Assembly: GCA_030146285.1 (NCBI GenBank)
Contig: JASLBZ010000160.1
Coordinates: forward strand, 1-7,453
Origin: Neisseriaceae bacterium
Lineage (GTDB): Bacteria > Pseudomonadota > Gammaproteobacteria > Burkholderiales > Neisseriaceae
DNA length: 7,453 nucleotides
Direction: 5' to 3'
Under the pieces are notes generated by a model, which searched no databases, had not been told where the DNA came from, and was given only the letters and a program-made list of their open reading frames with translations. Of the stretch, positions 1-5,636 are shown piece after piece; position 1 is the stretch's first letter; every line of letters begins with the position of its first letter. A program made the position numbers and the translations under genes.

Positions 1-42
1 TATTTTCAGGATTACGAAATTAACTTTTTGGATATTTTATGA
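1..42 (+). CDS. 3' end of upstream gene, probably terminase large subunit (partial)
   Basis: Frame 1 is open from the first base and stops with TGA at 40-42, giving a 13-residue tail that ends in NFLDIL. The TGA overlaps the portal ATG as ATGA (39-42), the usual sign of translational coupling between neighbouring phage genes. In phages with a DUF1073 portal the gene directly upstream is normally the large terminase, the packaging ATPase-nuclease, so that is the likely identity. This rests on gene order alone, because 13 residues carry no recognisable motif. Confidence 0.5.
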   Translation, partial: YFQDYEINFLDIL

Positions 43-1355
43 AGCTAAACGACGGCATTCAAAGCATGGCAACTGACTTGTCGCTAAAGACGAATAACCG
101 TCGGTATTTGGCAAGTCGAAAATTAAGCTACAAAGAGCTCACCAACCTATACAGCGACAATTGGCTGGTGATTAATTACATCGATAAAACAGCGCAAGAC
201 ATGACACGTCTAGATCGCAAGATTGAGACCACGTTAGACGAAAACACGCTTAGCACGTTTGAGCGAGTTGAGCAGCGCTTGCGAGTGCATGAGGTTCGTG
301 AAGAGGCGTTGCAAATGTGTAGCCTGTATGGTGACTCTCTTGTGTTGGCAGTGACCACATTCGACTCAAGAGAAACGCATGCGACAGATTACGAAACTGA
401 GTTGAATTTGGATGAAGAGCGAATCACGCGCTTTATTGTATTTGACCAGGCTGAGTACAAGCCCAGTGGTGACATTGATAACAATGTTCTGAGTATGAAT
501 TTTGGCAAGCCGACATTTTACTTAATCAAAGGCGATTTAAAGGTTCACCACAGTCGAGTGCACCACATGATGGCAAAGCGCAATCGTGGTCGTGGCAATA
601 AGTTTAATGGCGTAAGTGATGTGCAGGGCGTTTATTCATCACTGCTCACGCACGACACCAACGTAGCTGTGATTTCTGATTTGCTTGAGGAAGCCAAAGT
701 CGATGTCCTGAAAATTGAGGGCTTTAACAAAGGCGTGGCAAGCAATATGGAATCGCAGTACATCGGTATTGCAAGAGCCATGAAGTCGATTAAATCGTCT
801 TCTAACACGCTGATGATTGATAAAACAGCAGAGTACGAACAAAAGCAATTGGCGTTTTCTGGCTTGGTTGAGATTTGGAAGCAAACCAACACTGAGCTAG
901 CAGGTGCCATGAGGCGGCCACTGACTAAGCTGTTCGGTCAATCAGCCAGTGGCTTTGCTTCGGGCGAAGAAGACAACGAAAACTACCGTGATGACATTGC
1001 CGCTTTGCAAGAGTCACGTTTGCGTGCGCTGGATGAGTGGATTGATATGTTTATTTTTGATGATTTACACATTCCAAGCGATACGGAGTTTTCATTTACT
1101 TATCAGCCGATTAAAGAAGAGTCACAAGCCACGATTGCAGCGAACTTGCAGATGATGGCAGGGGCTTTTACACAAATGCTGCAAGAAGGTGTGATTACTG
1201 AGCCGATCGCAGCCAAAGAGCTTAAACGCTTGAATATGATTTCATCGATTGATGATGAGCACATCAAAGGACTTGAGGATTTTCTGAATGAGACAAAAGA
1301 AAGTCAGGGTCAAGCCGACCCGAGTCAAGAGCCTGAAGCCCACTACACCCAGTAA
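39..1355 (+). CDS. Phage portal protein, DUF1073 family
   Basis: This 438-residue protein should form the dodecameric portal ring at one capsid vertex, through which DNA enters and leaves. Family features are seen in order: an LY..nWL...yIDk.a.DM segment at residues 37-55, a GDS patch near 98-100, an hHSRvhh segment at 169-176, an LLEEAKVDVLKI helix at 215-226, LMIDK at 258-262 with aFSGL at 272-276, and the strongest signature, PLTKLFGqsasGF..GeeDnenY, at 294-316. The length fits the family. The start at 39 is chosen because its ATGA overlaps the preceding stop; the next ATG (66) has no better ribosome site. The tail from 411 on is acidic and its DNA is shared with the next gene. Databases sometimes label this family 'anti-CBASS Acb1-like', but I see no Acb1 enzyme domain here. 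Confidence 0.9.
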   Translation: MKLNDGIQSMATDLSLKTNNRRYLASRKLSYKELTNLYSDNWLVINYIDKTAQDMTRLDRKIETTLDENTLSTFERVEQRLRVHEVREEALQMCSLYGDSLVLAVTTFDSRETHATDYETELNLDEERITRFIVFDQAEYKPSGDIDNNVLSMNFGKPTFYLIKGDLKVHHSRVHHMMAKRNRGRGNKFNGVSDVQGVYSSLLTHDTNVAVISDLLEEAKVDVLKIEGFNKGVASNMESQYIGIARAMKSIKSSSNTLMIDKTAEYEQKQLAFSGLVEIWKQTNTELAGAMRRPLTKLFGQSASGFASGEEDNENYRDDIAALQESRLRALDEWIDMFIFDDLHIPSDTEFSFTYQPIKEESQATIAANLQMMAGAFTQMLQEGVITEPIAAKELKRLNMISSIDDEHIKGLEDFLNETKESQGQADPSQEPEAHYTQ

Positions 1356-2133
1356 ACGAGCAGAAGTTTATTACCGCAATCGCTTGTTGAGTATGGTCAA
1401 AATGTTTCAGGTGATTGTACTGGATGAGATGCAGCGAGAAACACTGAATGACGCACCCAAGCTAACGGCAAAAGAGCAGATTAATCTCAGTCAGAAGTTA
1501 ATCAACATTCAAGACAGGATTAATGCAATTGATGTCAACCGCTACGCAAGGCTCACTGCATTTCAGTTTTCTCGCTTTGTTAGCCAACAAACCAATAAGC
1601 AGTTTGCAGACACCGTTAATAAATCCATTGGTATTGATATTTCGCCCATCCTAACTGACGAATCAATGCAGTTAGAGTTGGACGCAGCAGTGCAGCGCAA
1701 TGTTGCACTGATTAAATCGATTCAAAACGAGTACATCACAGAAGTGGGTGATGTTGTTGAAAAAGCCATCTTTGCAGGTGAGCGCAGTACCACGCTAATT
1801 TCCCAAATTCAAGAACGAGGCAAGGTTTCTGAATCAAGAGCCAAGTTCATTGCGCGTGACCAAACGACAAAAATCAATGCTGAGATTTCCATGCTACGAG
1901 CCAAGAAGATTGGCAGCGATACCTACATTTGGTCAGGGTCGATGGATGAGCGTGAGCGACCCAGTCATGCAGTGATGGAGGGCTTACTTTGCAAAGTGAA
2001 TGATCCAACAGTGTACTCGAATGACAACGGTGAGACATGGGAAAAAAGAAGCAAGATTGGCGGTGTTGAGCTGCACCCAGGGGAAGACTACGGCTGCAGA
2101 TGCGACAAACTGCCAGTGATTAAATGGGATTGA
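1288..2133 (+). CDS. Minor head protein, phage Mu F / SPP1 gp7 family
   Basis: This 281-residue protein is a minor capsid component that in relatives binds the portal and enters the head in few copies, acting in head assembly or DNA ejection. The Mu F-type domain fills the C-terminal third: RAKFIARDQTTK at residues 184-195, then W215, D220, R222, R224 and H227 in the W...D.R.R..H pattern, G232, and the closing HPGEDYGCRC at 263-272 with C270 and C272. The N-terminal 24 residues hold ten Lys/Arg and overlap the acidic portal tail in another frame. The ATG at 1288 has a GAGGA site at 1275-1279, eight bases upstream. The next in-frame ATG (1393) would cut into the YYRNRL segment that belongs to the family's N-terminal helix, so 1288 is the start. 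Confidence 0.9.
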   Translation: MRQKKVRVKPTRVKSLKPTTPSKRAEVYYRNRLLSMVKMFQVIVLDEMQRETLNDAPKLTAKEQINLSQKLINIQDRINAIDVNRYARLTAFQFSRFVSQQTNKQFADTVNKSIGIDISPILTDESMQLELDAAVQRNVALIKSIQNEYITEVGDVVEKAIFAGERSTTLISQIQERGKVSESRAKFIARDQTTKINAEISMLRAKKIGSDTYIWSGSMDERERPSHAVMEGLLCKVNDPTVYSNDNGETWEKRSKIGGVELHPGEDYGCRCDKLPVIKWD

Positions 2134-2134
2134 T

Positions 2135-3319
2135 ATGAAATTAAATGACAAAGCCACATCGATATTCAAAAAGACACGGCAAGGCTATCTGGTGACTCGG
2201 GCGACCATCGCTCGCACTGGCAAGCTTGAGTACCGTGGCAGTGAGTTTGATGAAGGCACAAGAGAAAAGTACAAGCTTGATAAAAACAAGATGTACGACG
2301 TGTTTATTACAGCAGAAGAACTCTTTCGAGATGAGACGATTAAGTCTTTCGAGGGCATGCCCATCACCATTCATCACCCTGATGACTTAGAAGTGGTGGC
2401 AGATGATTGGCGCGATAAAGCCGTTGGCCACATTCAAAACATTCGTGCTGAAGGTGATGAGCTTGTGGGTGATTCTTATATTCAGGATGCCGCAGCCATC
2501 GCTTATATCGAGAAAACAGGCGTCAGAGAAACCTCTATTGGCCAAGATGCAAACATCACGATGGTCGATGGCAAGTTATACAAAGTCAATTTGATTGGCA
2601 ACCATGTTGCGGTCGTTCCGAGCGGTCGTGCTGGTACTACTAAACTCGGAGATAGGAAACCTAAAATGACGTTAGCTCAAAAAATAGCAAAAGTGATTGG
2701 TAAACGCAAAACCAAGCTTGCTGATTCTAAAGCAGCAACATTAAAGCAACGCCTGACCGATGCCGGTGAGGAGCTTGCCAAACTTGATGAAGCTGAAACG
2801 CCAGAAGAAAAAGCCGAAGCTGTCGCAGAAGTGATTGCCAGCGTGGTGGAAGTTCTGGACGAAGCACAGGCGCTGCAAGAAGAGGTTGTCGATGACGTGC
2901 CTGCTGAAAAAATCACAGACGCCGAGGGCGAAGGTGATGAAGCCTTGCGTGAAGAGCGTGACAATCTTCGTGTTGAAAACGAAGAGCTTAAATCTGAAAT
3001 TGATGATTTAAAAGCACGCATCGATGAATTGGAAGGCAAAGAAGAAACAGAAAATGTGATTAACGATGCCAAGGCTCGCAAAATCACCAGCAAGTTAAAT
3101 GACGCGATGTCACCAATTGAAGCCAAGCGCACCGTTCTGGTTGATGCAGGCACTTTTGATGCTAAGCGGGCTAAGGCAATGGACGCCAATCAAATCAACG
3201 CTGCTTATGCTGCATTTTTGGCAACACGAACACCACGCAACACGGTTGGCAGCTCAATCTTGAATGACAGCAAGCCAGCAACAAGCAAACCAGCATCACA
3301 ACGCTTAGGGGGTAAATAA
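2135..3319 (+). CDS. DUF2213 protein: probable prohead protease fused to scaffold domain
   Basis: This is a two-part protein of 394 residues. Residues about 12-170 match DUF2213: GYLVTRATIARTG (17-29), EYRGSEF (32-38), SFEGMPITIHHPD (71-83), IQDAAAIAYIEKTG (116-129), TSIG (133-136) and NHVAVVPSGRAG (156-167). The family sits at the prohead-protease place in many phages. H80/H81, S134 and H157 would suit a Ser-His-His-type maturation protease, but that assignment is inference. Residues about 195-310 are rich in Glu, Ala, Lys and Leu. A heptad-like coiled coil spans roughly 268-302, followed by a basic tail, as expected of an internal scaffold. No separate scaffold gene is seen, and the capsid protein lacks a long delta region. 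The ATG follows the previous stop by one base, with a weak GGGA site at 2126-2129. An internal in-frame start lies at Met178. Confidence 0.85.
   Translation: MKLNDKATSIFKKTRQGYLVTRATIARTGKLEYRGSEFDEGTREKYKLDKNKMYDVFITAEELFRDETIKSFEGMPITIHHPDDLEVVADDWRDKAVGHIQNIRAEGDELVGDSYIQDAAAIAYIEKTGVRETSIGQDANITMVDGKLYKVNLIGNHVAVVPSGRAGTTKLGDRKPKMTLAQKIAKVIGKRKTKLADSKAATLKQRLTDAGEELAKLDEAETPEEKAEAVAEVIASVVEVLDEAQALQEEVVDDVPAEKITDAEGEGDEALREERDNLRVENEELKSEIDDLKARIDELEGKEETENVINDAKARKITSKLNDAMSPIEAKRTVLVDAGTFDAKRAKAMDANQINAAYAAFLATRTPRNTVGSSILNDSKPATSKPASQRLGGK
2666..3319 (+). CDS. Candidate nested in-frame scaffold protein (internal start in DUF2213 gene)
   Basis: An ATG at 2666-2668 is in frame with the DUF2213 gene (Met178). 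It has a TAGGA Shine-Dalgarno site at 2653-2657, eight bases upstream. The site is made from Gly172 GGA and Arg174 AGG, the only GGA and only AGG codons I find in the gene. The product would be 217 residues, starting exactly where the protease-like domain ends (GRAG at 164-167). It would keep the whole Glu/Ala/Lys-rich coiled-coil region and the basic C-terminus. This copies the layout of lambda C/Nu3, where protease and scaffold share a C-terminal reading frame. The site and codon bias are seen; expression and scaffold function are inferred. Confidence 0.45.
   Translation: MTLAQKIAKVIGKRKTKLADSKAATLKQRLTDAGEELAKLDEAETPEEKAEAVAEVIASVVEVLDEAQALQEEVVDDVPAEKITDAEGEGDEALREERDNLRVENEELKSEIDDLKARIDELEGKEETENVINDAKARKITSKLNDAMSPIEAKRTVLVDAGTFDAKRAKAMDANQINAAYAAFLATRTPRNTVGSSILNDSKPATSKPASQRLGGK
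3307..3312 (+). promoter_or_regulatory. Strong ribosome binding site for decoration gene
   Basis: AGGGGG lies eight bases before the ATG at 3321. It overlaps the GGG GGT codons for the C-terminal Gly-Gly of the DUF2213 protein. It is clearly stronger than the sites before the portal and DUF2213 genes, fitting a high-copy virion protein. Confidence 0.75.
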
Positions 3320-3320
3320 C

Positions 3321-3806
3321 ATGGGATTTAATTTTAGCCAATGGGATGGCGAGCAAATCTTCAAAGCCGGCTCAATTAAACGTGCAGGCAGCTCAAGCGA
3401 TAAAGTTTGGGGCGAGATCAACAAAACCGAAACCGTGCTGCCTTATGGCACTTTTGTGGCAGTGAATCCTGATGGCGGTGTAAAGCCTTTGGCAGCCGTG
3501 ACAGATGTGATTCATGGCATCGTGGTCTTGGACATTTATGGCGATGGCGCACCGGCAGATAAAGTCGTCAACGTGGGTCATTTCTCTTTGGGTGACTGCG
3601 TAGTGGCATTGGCTGTTGATGGCCAAGACTTCAAGCGTGGCGACAAAGCTTATGTGGTTGCCAAAGGTGTAAACGCTGGCAAAATCACCAAGGTGGCAGC
3701 GGTAGATAACATCGATTTGGGTTATTGGGTAGAAGAGGCAAAGGGTGGCTTGGCTGCTATTACTTTGGGTTTTAATCAAGTTGCATCTGTAGCGGTAGGG
3801 GGCTAA
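3321..3806 (+). CDS. Capsid decoration / structural cement-like protein
   Basis: This 161-residue protein sits between the protease-scaffold and major capsid genes, the usual place of a decoration or cement protein that binds the outside of the shell and stabilises it. It is Gly- and Val-rich and looks all-beta, with no signal peptide or membrane segment. Readable segments are YGTFVAVNPDGGVKPL (42-57), IHGIVVLDIYGDG (64-76), VNVGHFSLGDCVVAL (83-97) and FKRGDKAYVV (104-113). The 'G.fVav...g.v.pl' start and '...rGdkayv' strand resemble phage structural cement and DUF2190-like proteins. Its ATG follows the upstream stop by one base, and it ends two bases before the capsid ATG, so the two are surely co-translated from one mRNA. 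The role rests on position and general pattern, not on a diagnostic motif. Confidence 0.65.
   Translation: MGFNFSQWDGEQIFKAGSIKRAGSSSDKVWGEINKTETVLPYGTFVAVNPDGGVKPLAAVTDVIHGIVVLDIYGDGAPADKVVNVGHFSLGDCVVALAVDGQDFKRGDKAYVVAKGVNAGKITKVAAVDNIDLGYWVEEAKGGLAAITLGFNQVASVAVGG
3797..3802 (+). promoter_or_regulatory. Strong ribosome binding site for major capsid gene
   Basis: AGGGGG lies six bases before the ATG at 3809, built from the last two glycine codons (GGG GGC) of the decoration gene. The same TAGGGGG string precedes the decoration gene at 3306-3312. The two highest-demand genes of the window thus share the same strong site. Confidence 0.75.
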
Positions 3807-3808
3807 AC

Positions 3809-4777
3809 ATGGCTATCGAAGACGTAGTAGTAGCGGAAATTTTAGAAGAAGCATTGACCGAGCGTGATGCCATCTTACAAGAAAAAGAAATGCCAGAGGT
3901 TAATATCGGTGAAGCTTTGCCGGTGGAAGAAAACCTTGATTTTGGCATGGAGTACGACGAGTTCGGTGTGGTGTCTGTTATTGGCTCGTTAAAAGACGGC
4001 ATTATCGGCAATAAGACCAACTCGTTAAAAACCATCGACAGTGATATTGAAGCGAAAAAAGCCACGGTGGCTTCATGGGCTAAGGCTGCTGTTTGGACAA
4101 CCCAAGAAATTGAGAAAATTGCCAAGCTGGGTATTAACTTGCCATCATTCAAGCAAGACAATTTGTATTCCAATGCAACAGCAACCATTCAGCTGTCAGG
4201 CTACATTGGTCACCCAGGCGCCAAAGGGCAAGAAGGCTTATTGACCAGTCTTGCTGTCCAAGTGATTGCCGCATCGCCTGCCAAAGACTTGGTGGCAATG
4301 ACAAGCGAAGAAGTCGTGAAAATGATTTTGGATGCTTACAACGTGGCGTGGGCCAAGTCGGATTATCGCATTCAGCCAACCCACATTGCGATGGACGCCA
4401 AAGACTTCATGGTATTGATGAGCAAGTTCGATGCCAATGCAGCCATTGTTGGTGTGGACTTACTGCCACTGGCTGCAATGGACCGCATCATGGCAGCTTT
4501 ACGCAAGATGTCGGGCAATGAATCATTCAACATCACGTTTGTGAAAGTACCATCGAACTACGCAGTGGACATTGTTGCTGGTAAAACACGCTTGGCCATT
4601 TACACATATGATGCAGATTATGTCGCAATGAACGTGCACATGCCTGAACTGTTAGCCGTGCGTCAGCGTGATTTATTGACGTTCGAGTGTGGTTATCGCT
4701 CGGCATTTACCGGTGCGAAATGGAAGCAGCCACAATCGGCTGTGTACGTTGATTACAAAACGACACCAACTAAATAA
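3809..4777 (+). CDS. Major capsid protein, DUF2184-like (HK97 fold expected)
   Basis: This 322-residue protein should build the icosahedral shell. Its size suits an HK97-fold coat protein without a long delta (scaffold) region. Segments fitting DUF2184 coat proteins are MEYDEFGVVSVIG (47-59), a long helix with AVWTTQEIEKIAKLGINLPS (94-113), the GYIGHPGAKGQEGLLTS stretch (131-147) before the domain with THIAMDAKDFMVLM (191-204), and the C-terminal PELLAVRQRDLLTFE...FTGAKWKQPQSAVYVD (279-315), where family members close with a 'G....P.av.y' strand. The first 30 residues are helical and acidic. Position after the decoration gene, a strong ribosome site and the terminator straight after the stop all fit a highly expressed coat gene. 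No cleavage site can be named from the sequence alone. Confidence 0.82.
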   Translation: MAIEDVVVAEILEEALTERDAILQEKEMPEVNIGEALPVEENLDFGMEYDEFGVVSVIGSLKDGIIGNKTNSLKTIDSDIEAKKATVASWAKAAVWTTQEIEKIAKLGINLPSFKQDNLYSNATATIQLSGYIGHPGAKGQEGLLTSLAVQVIAASPAKDLVAMTSEEVVKMILDAYNVAWAKSDYRIQPTHIAMDAKDFMVLMSKFDANAAIVGVDLLPLAAMDRIMAALRKMSGNESFNITFVKVPSNYAVDIVAGKTRLAIYTYDADYVAMNVHMPELLAVRQRDLLTFECGYRSAFTGAKWKQPQSAVYVDYKTTPTK

Positions 4778-4780
4778 TCC

Positions 4781-4804
4781 AAAGGGGCTAGCAACCCCTT
4801 TTTT
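4781..4804 (+). terminator. Intrinsic terminator after the major capsid gene
   Basis: AAAGGGG (4781-4787) pairs with CCCCTTT (4795-4801) around a seven-base loop, and the run of six T (4799-4804) follows the GC part of the stem. It lies four bases after the capsid stop and 15 bases before the connector ATG. It is short, so read-through is likely. It would lower transcription of the neck and tail genes relative to the capsid gene. No convincing promoter is seen between it and the next gene. Confidence 0.8.
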
Positions 4805-4818
4805 CATTAGGGCTTACC

Positions 4819-5190
4819 ATGATAGTAGTTGAAGATTTCTTGGATATTTTCCCTGAGTTTGCGGAAGCTAAGCCTGCGCGTATTCAATTTTGTATGGATG
4901 GCGCGGTGGCGCAAATCTCTGAAAAGTATTGGCGGCATCTGTACCAACAAGGTGTTTATTACTTAACAGCTCATTTGCTATTTATGCGATACGGCAAAGA
5001 TGGTACTGGTATCAATGGTGGTAAACCAGCACAAGAAAAAAGCAGCATATCAGCCGGTGCTTTGTCTGTGGGTTATGCTTCGGCATCATCTGGCTTTGGT
5101 GGTGATACAGGCACTTATGCTTTAAGTCGTTATGGACAAGAGTATTTGAATTTATTGGCTCTGATTCAGCCCACAGGGATGGTTATATGA
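4819..5190 (+). CDS. Head-tail connector protein, DUF4054 family
   Basis: This 123-residue protein is the first neck gene after the coat protein. It matches DUF4054: an N-terminal FLDIFPEFAEAKPARI helix start (7-22), YLTAHLLF (48-55), the SISAGALSVGYA strand (76-87), and a closing TYALSRYGQEYLNLL (99-113). Members are thought to be gp6-type adaptors that sit under the portal ring. AGGG at 4809-4812 lies six bases before the ATG. This is the first gene after the capsid terminator, so its transcription depends on read-through, antitermination or an unseen promoter. The stop overlaps the next ATG as ATGA (5187-5190), so the following gene is probably coupled to it. Confidence 0.82.
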   Translation: MIVVEDFLDIFPEFAEAKPARIQFCMDGAVAQISEKYWRHLYQQGVYYLTAHLLFMRYGKDGTGINGGKPAQEKSSISAGALSVGYASASSGFGGDTGTYALSRYGQEYLNLLALIQPTGMVI

Positions 5191-5636
5191 TTGAGAAAAA
5201 CACACTGGGTAATGTGGTGGACTTCATCGAAAGGCTTGAGTTTTTTAACAAGAATCAGGTTCTCGTTGGCGTACCAGGTAAAACCAATGACAGCAATGGT
5301 GATGTGAACAATGCCACTTTGGCTGCGCTGCATGAAATGGGCGGTACCAATTTGCCTGAGCGATCTTTTATTCGTTCGACCATTCGAGAAAATGGTGCAC
5401 GCTATGCCAAAACTGAGGCTGAACAAATAGCCCAGTCGATTGCTGGAGGCACAGAGCCAAGCATTGTTTTGGAGCGATTGGGTACGATGGTATCGAATGA
5501 CATTAAAGTTAAGATTGTTAATGGCCCATTTAAAGATTTAGAGGATATTACAGCCAAACGAAAGGGCAGTGATAAGCCTTTGATTGATACAGGTGCTATG
5601 CGGCAATCTATCTCTTACGAGGTACGCAAAAAATGA
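5187..5636 (+). CDS. Neck / tail-completion protein, HK97 gp10-like
   Basis: This 149-residue protein shows the pattern of HK97 gp10-like neck or tail-completion proteins: QVLVGVPG (24-31), an ALHEMGGTNLPERSFIR stretch (47-63, the 'hEfG...iPaRpFlr' motif), and the C-terminal KGSDKPLIDTGAMRQSISYEV region (126-146, the 'K.gs.kPLidTG.l..si' motif). Such proteins join the head connector to the tail tube. The start is set by the ATGA overlap with the connector stop and an AGGGA site at 5175-5179, seven bases upstream. The end overlaps the next ATG in the same way (5633-5636). Nothing looks truncated. Confidence 0.8.
   Translation: MIEKNTLGNVVDFIERLEFFNKNQVLVGVPGKTNDSNGDVNNATLAALHEMGGTNLPERSFIRSTIRENGARYAKTEAEQIAQSIAGGTEPSIVLERLGTMVSNDIKVKIVNGPFKDLEDITAKRKGSDKPLIDTGAMRQSISYEVRKK

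Noticed and set aside
378..659. Two His-x-Thr motifs in the portal (H114-A-T116 and H205-D-T207), resembling the pair in 2H phosphoesterases such as Acb1.
   Set aside because: Both fall in segments that align with the portal family, and no 2H fold pattern surrounds them. They are short motifs, easily found by chance.
949..1155. A 68-codon + strand frame inside the portal gene, with a hydrophobic LICLFLMIYTF stretch.
   Set aside because: The hydrophobic run is the frame-shifted reading of the portal segment DMFIFDDL. No credible ribosome site precedes it.
39..2149. The portal and DUF2213 proteins share the first five residues MKLND.
   Set aside because: The DNA differs at three synonymous positions and similarity stops after residue five. 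Chance, or a common good start context, is the simpler reading.
2677..3189. A 170-codon open frame on the minus strand.
   Set aside because: It is the Ser/Ala-rich mirror of the Glu/Ala/Lys-rich coiled-coil region and lies wholly inside a well-supported gene on the + strand.
3809..3900. The acidic helical N-terminus of the capsid protein, considered as an HK97-type delta (scaffold) domain.
   Set aside because: About 30 residues is far shorter than a delta domain of roughly 100 residues, and scaffold-like sequence is already present in the DUF2213 protein.
3393..4188. Minus-strand open frames of 128 and 138 codons opposite the decoration and capsid genes.
   Set aside because: Their proteins show no domain pattern, no ribosome site decides their starts, and they mirror strongly coding sequence on the other strand.
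4676..4704. TTGACG in the capsid gene, checked as a -35 box for the tail genes.
   Set aside because: The matching -10 position reads CTCGGC, so there is no sigma70-like promoter there.
5231..5246. A run of six T after CTTGAG in the gp10-like gene, checked as a possible terminator.
   Set aside because: No GC-rich inverted repeat lies upstream. The run encodes Glu-Phe-Phe-Asn in a good coding frame.
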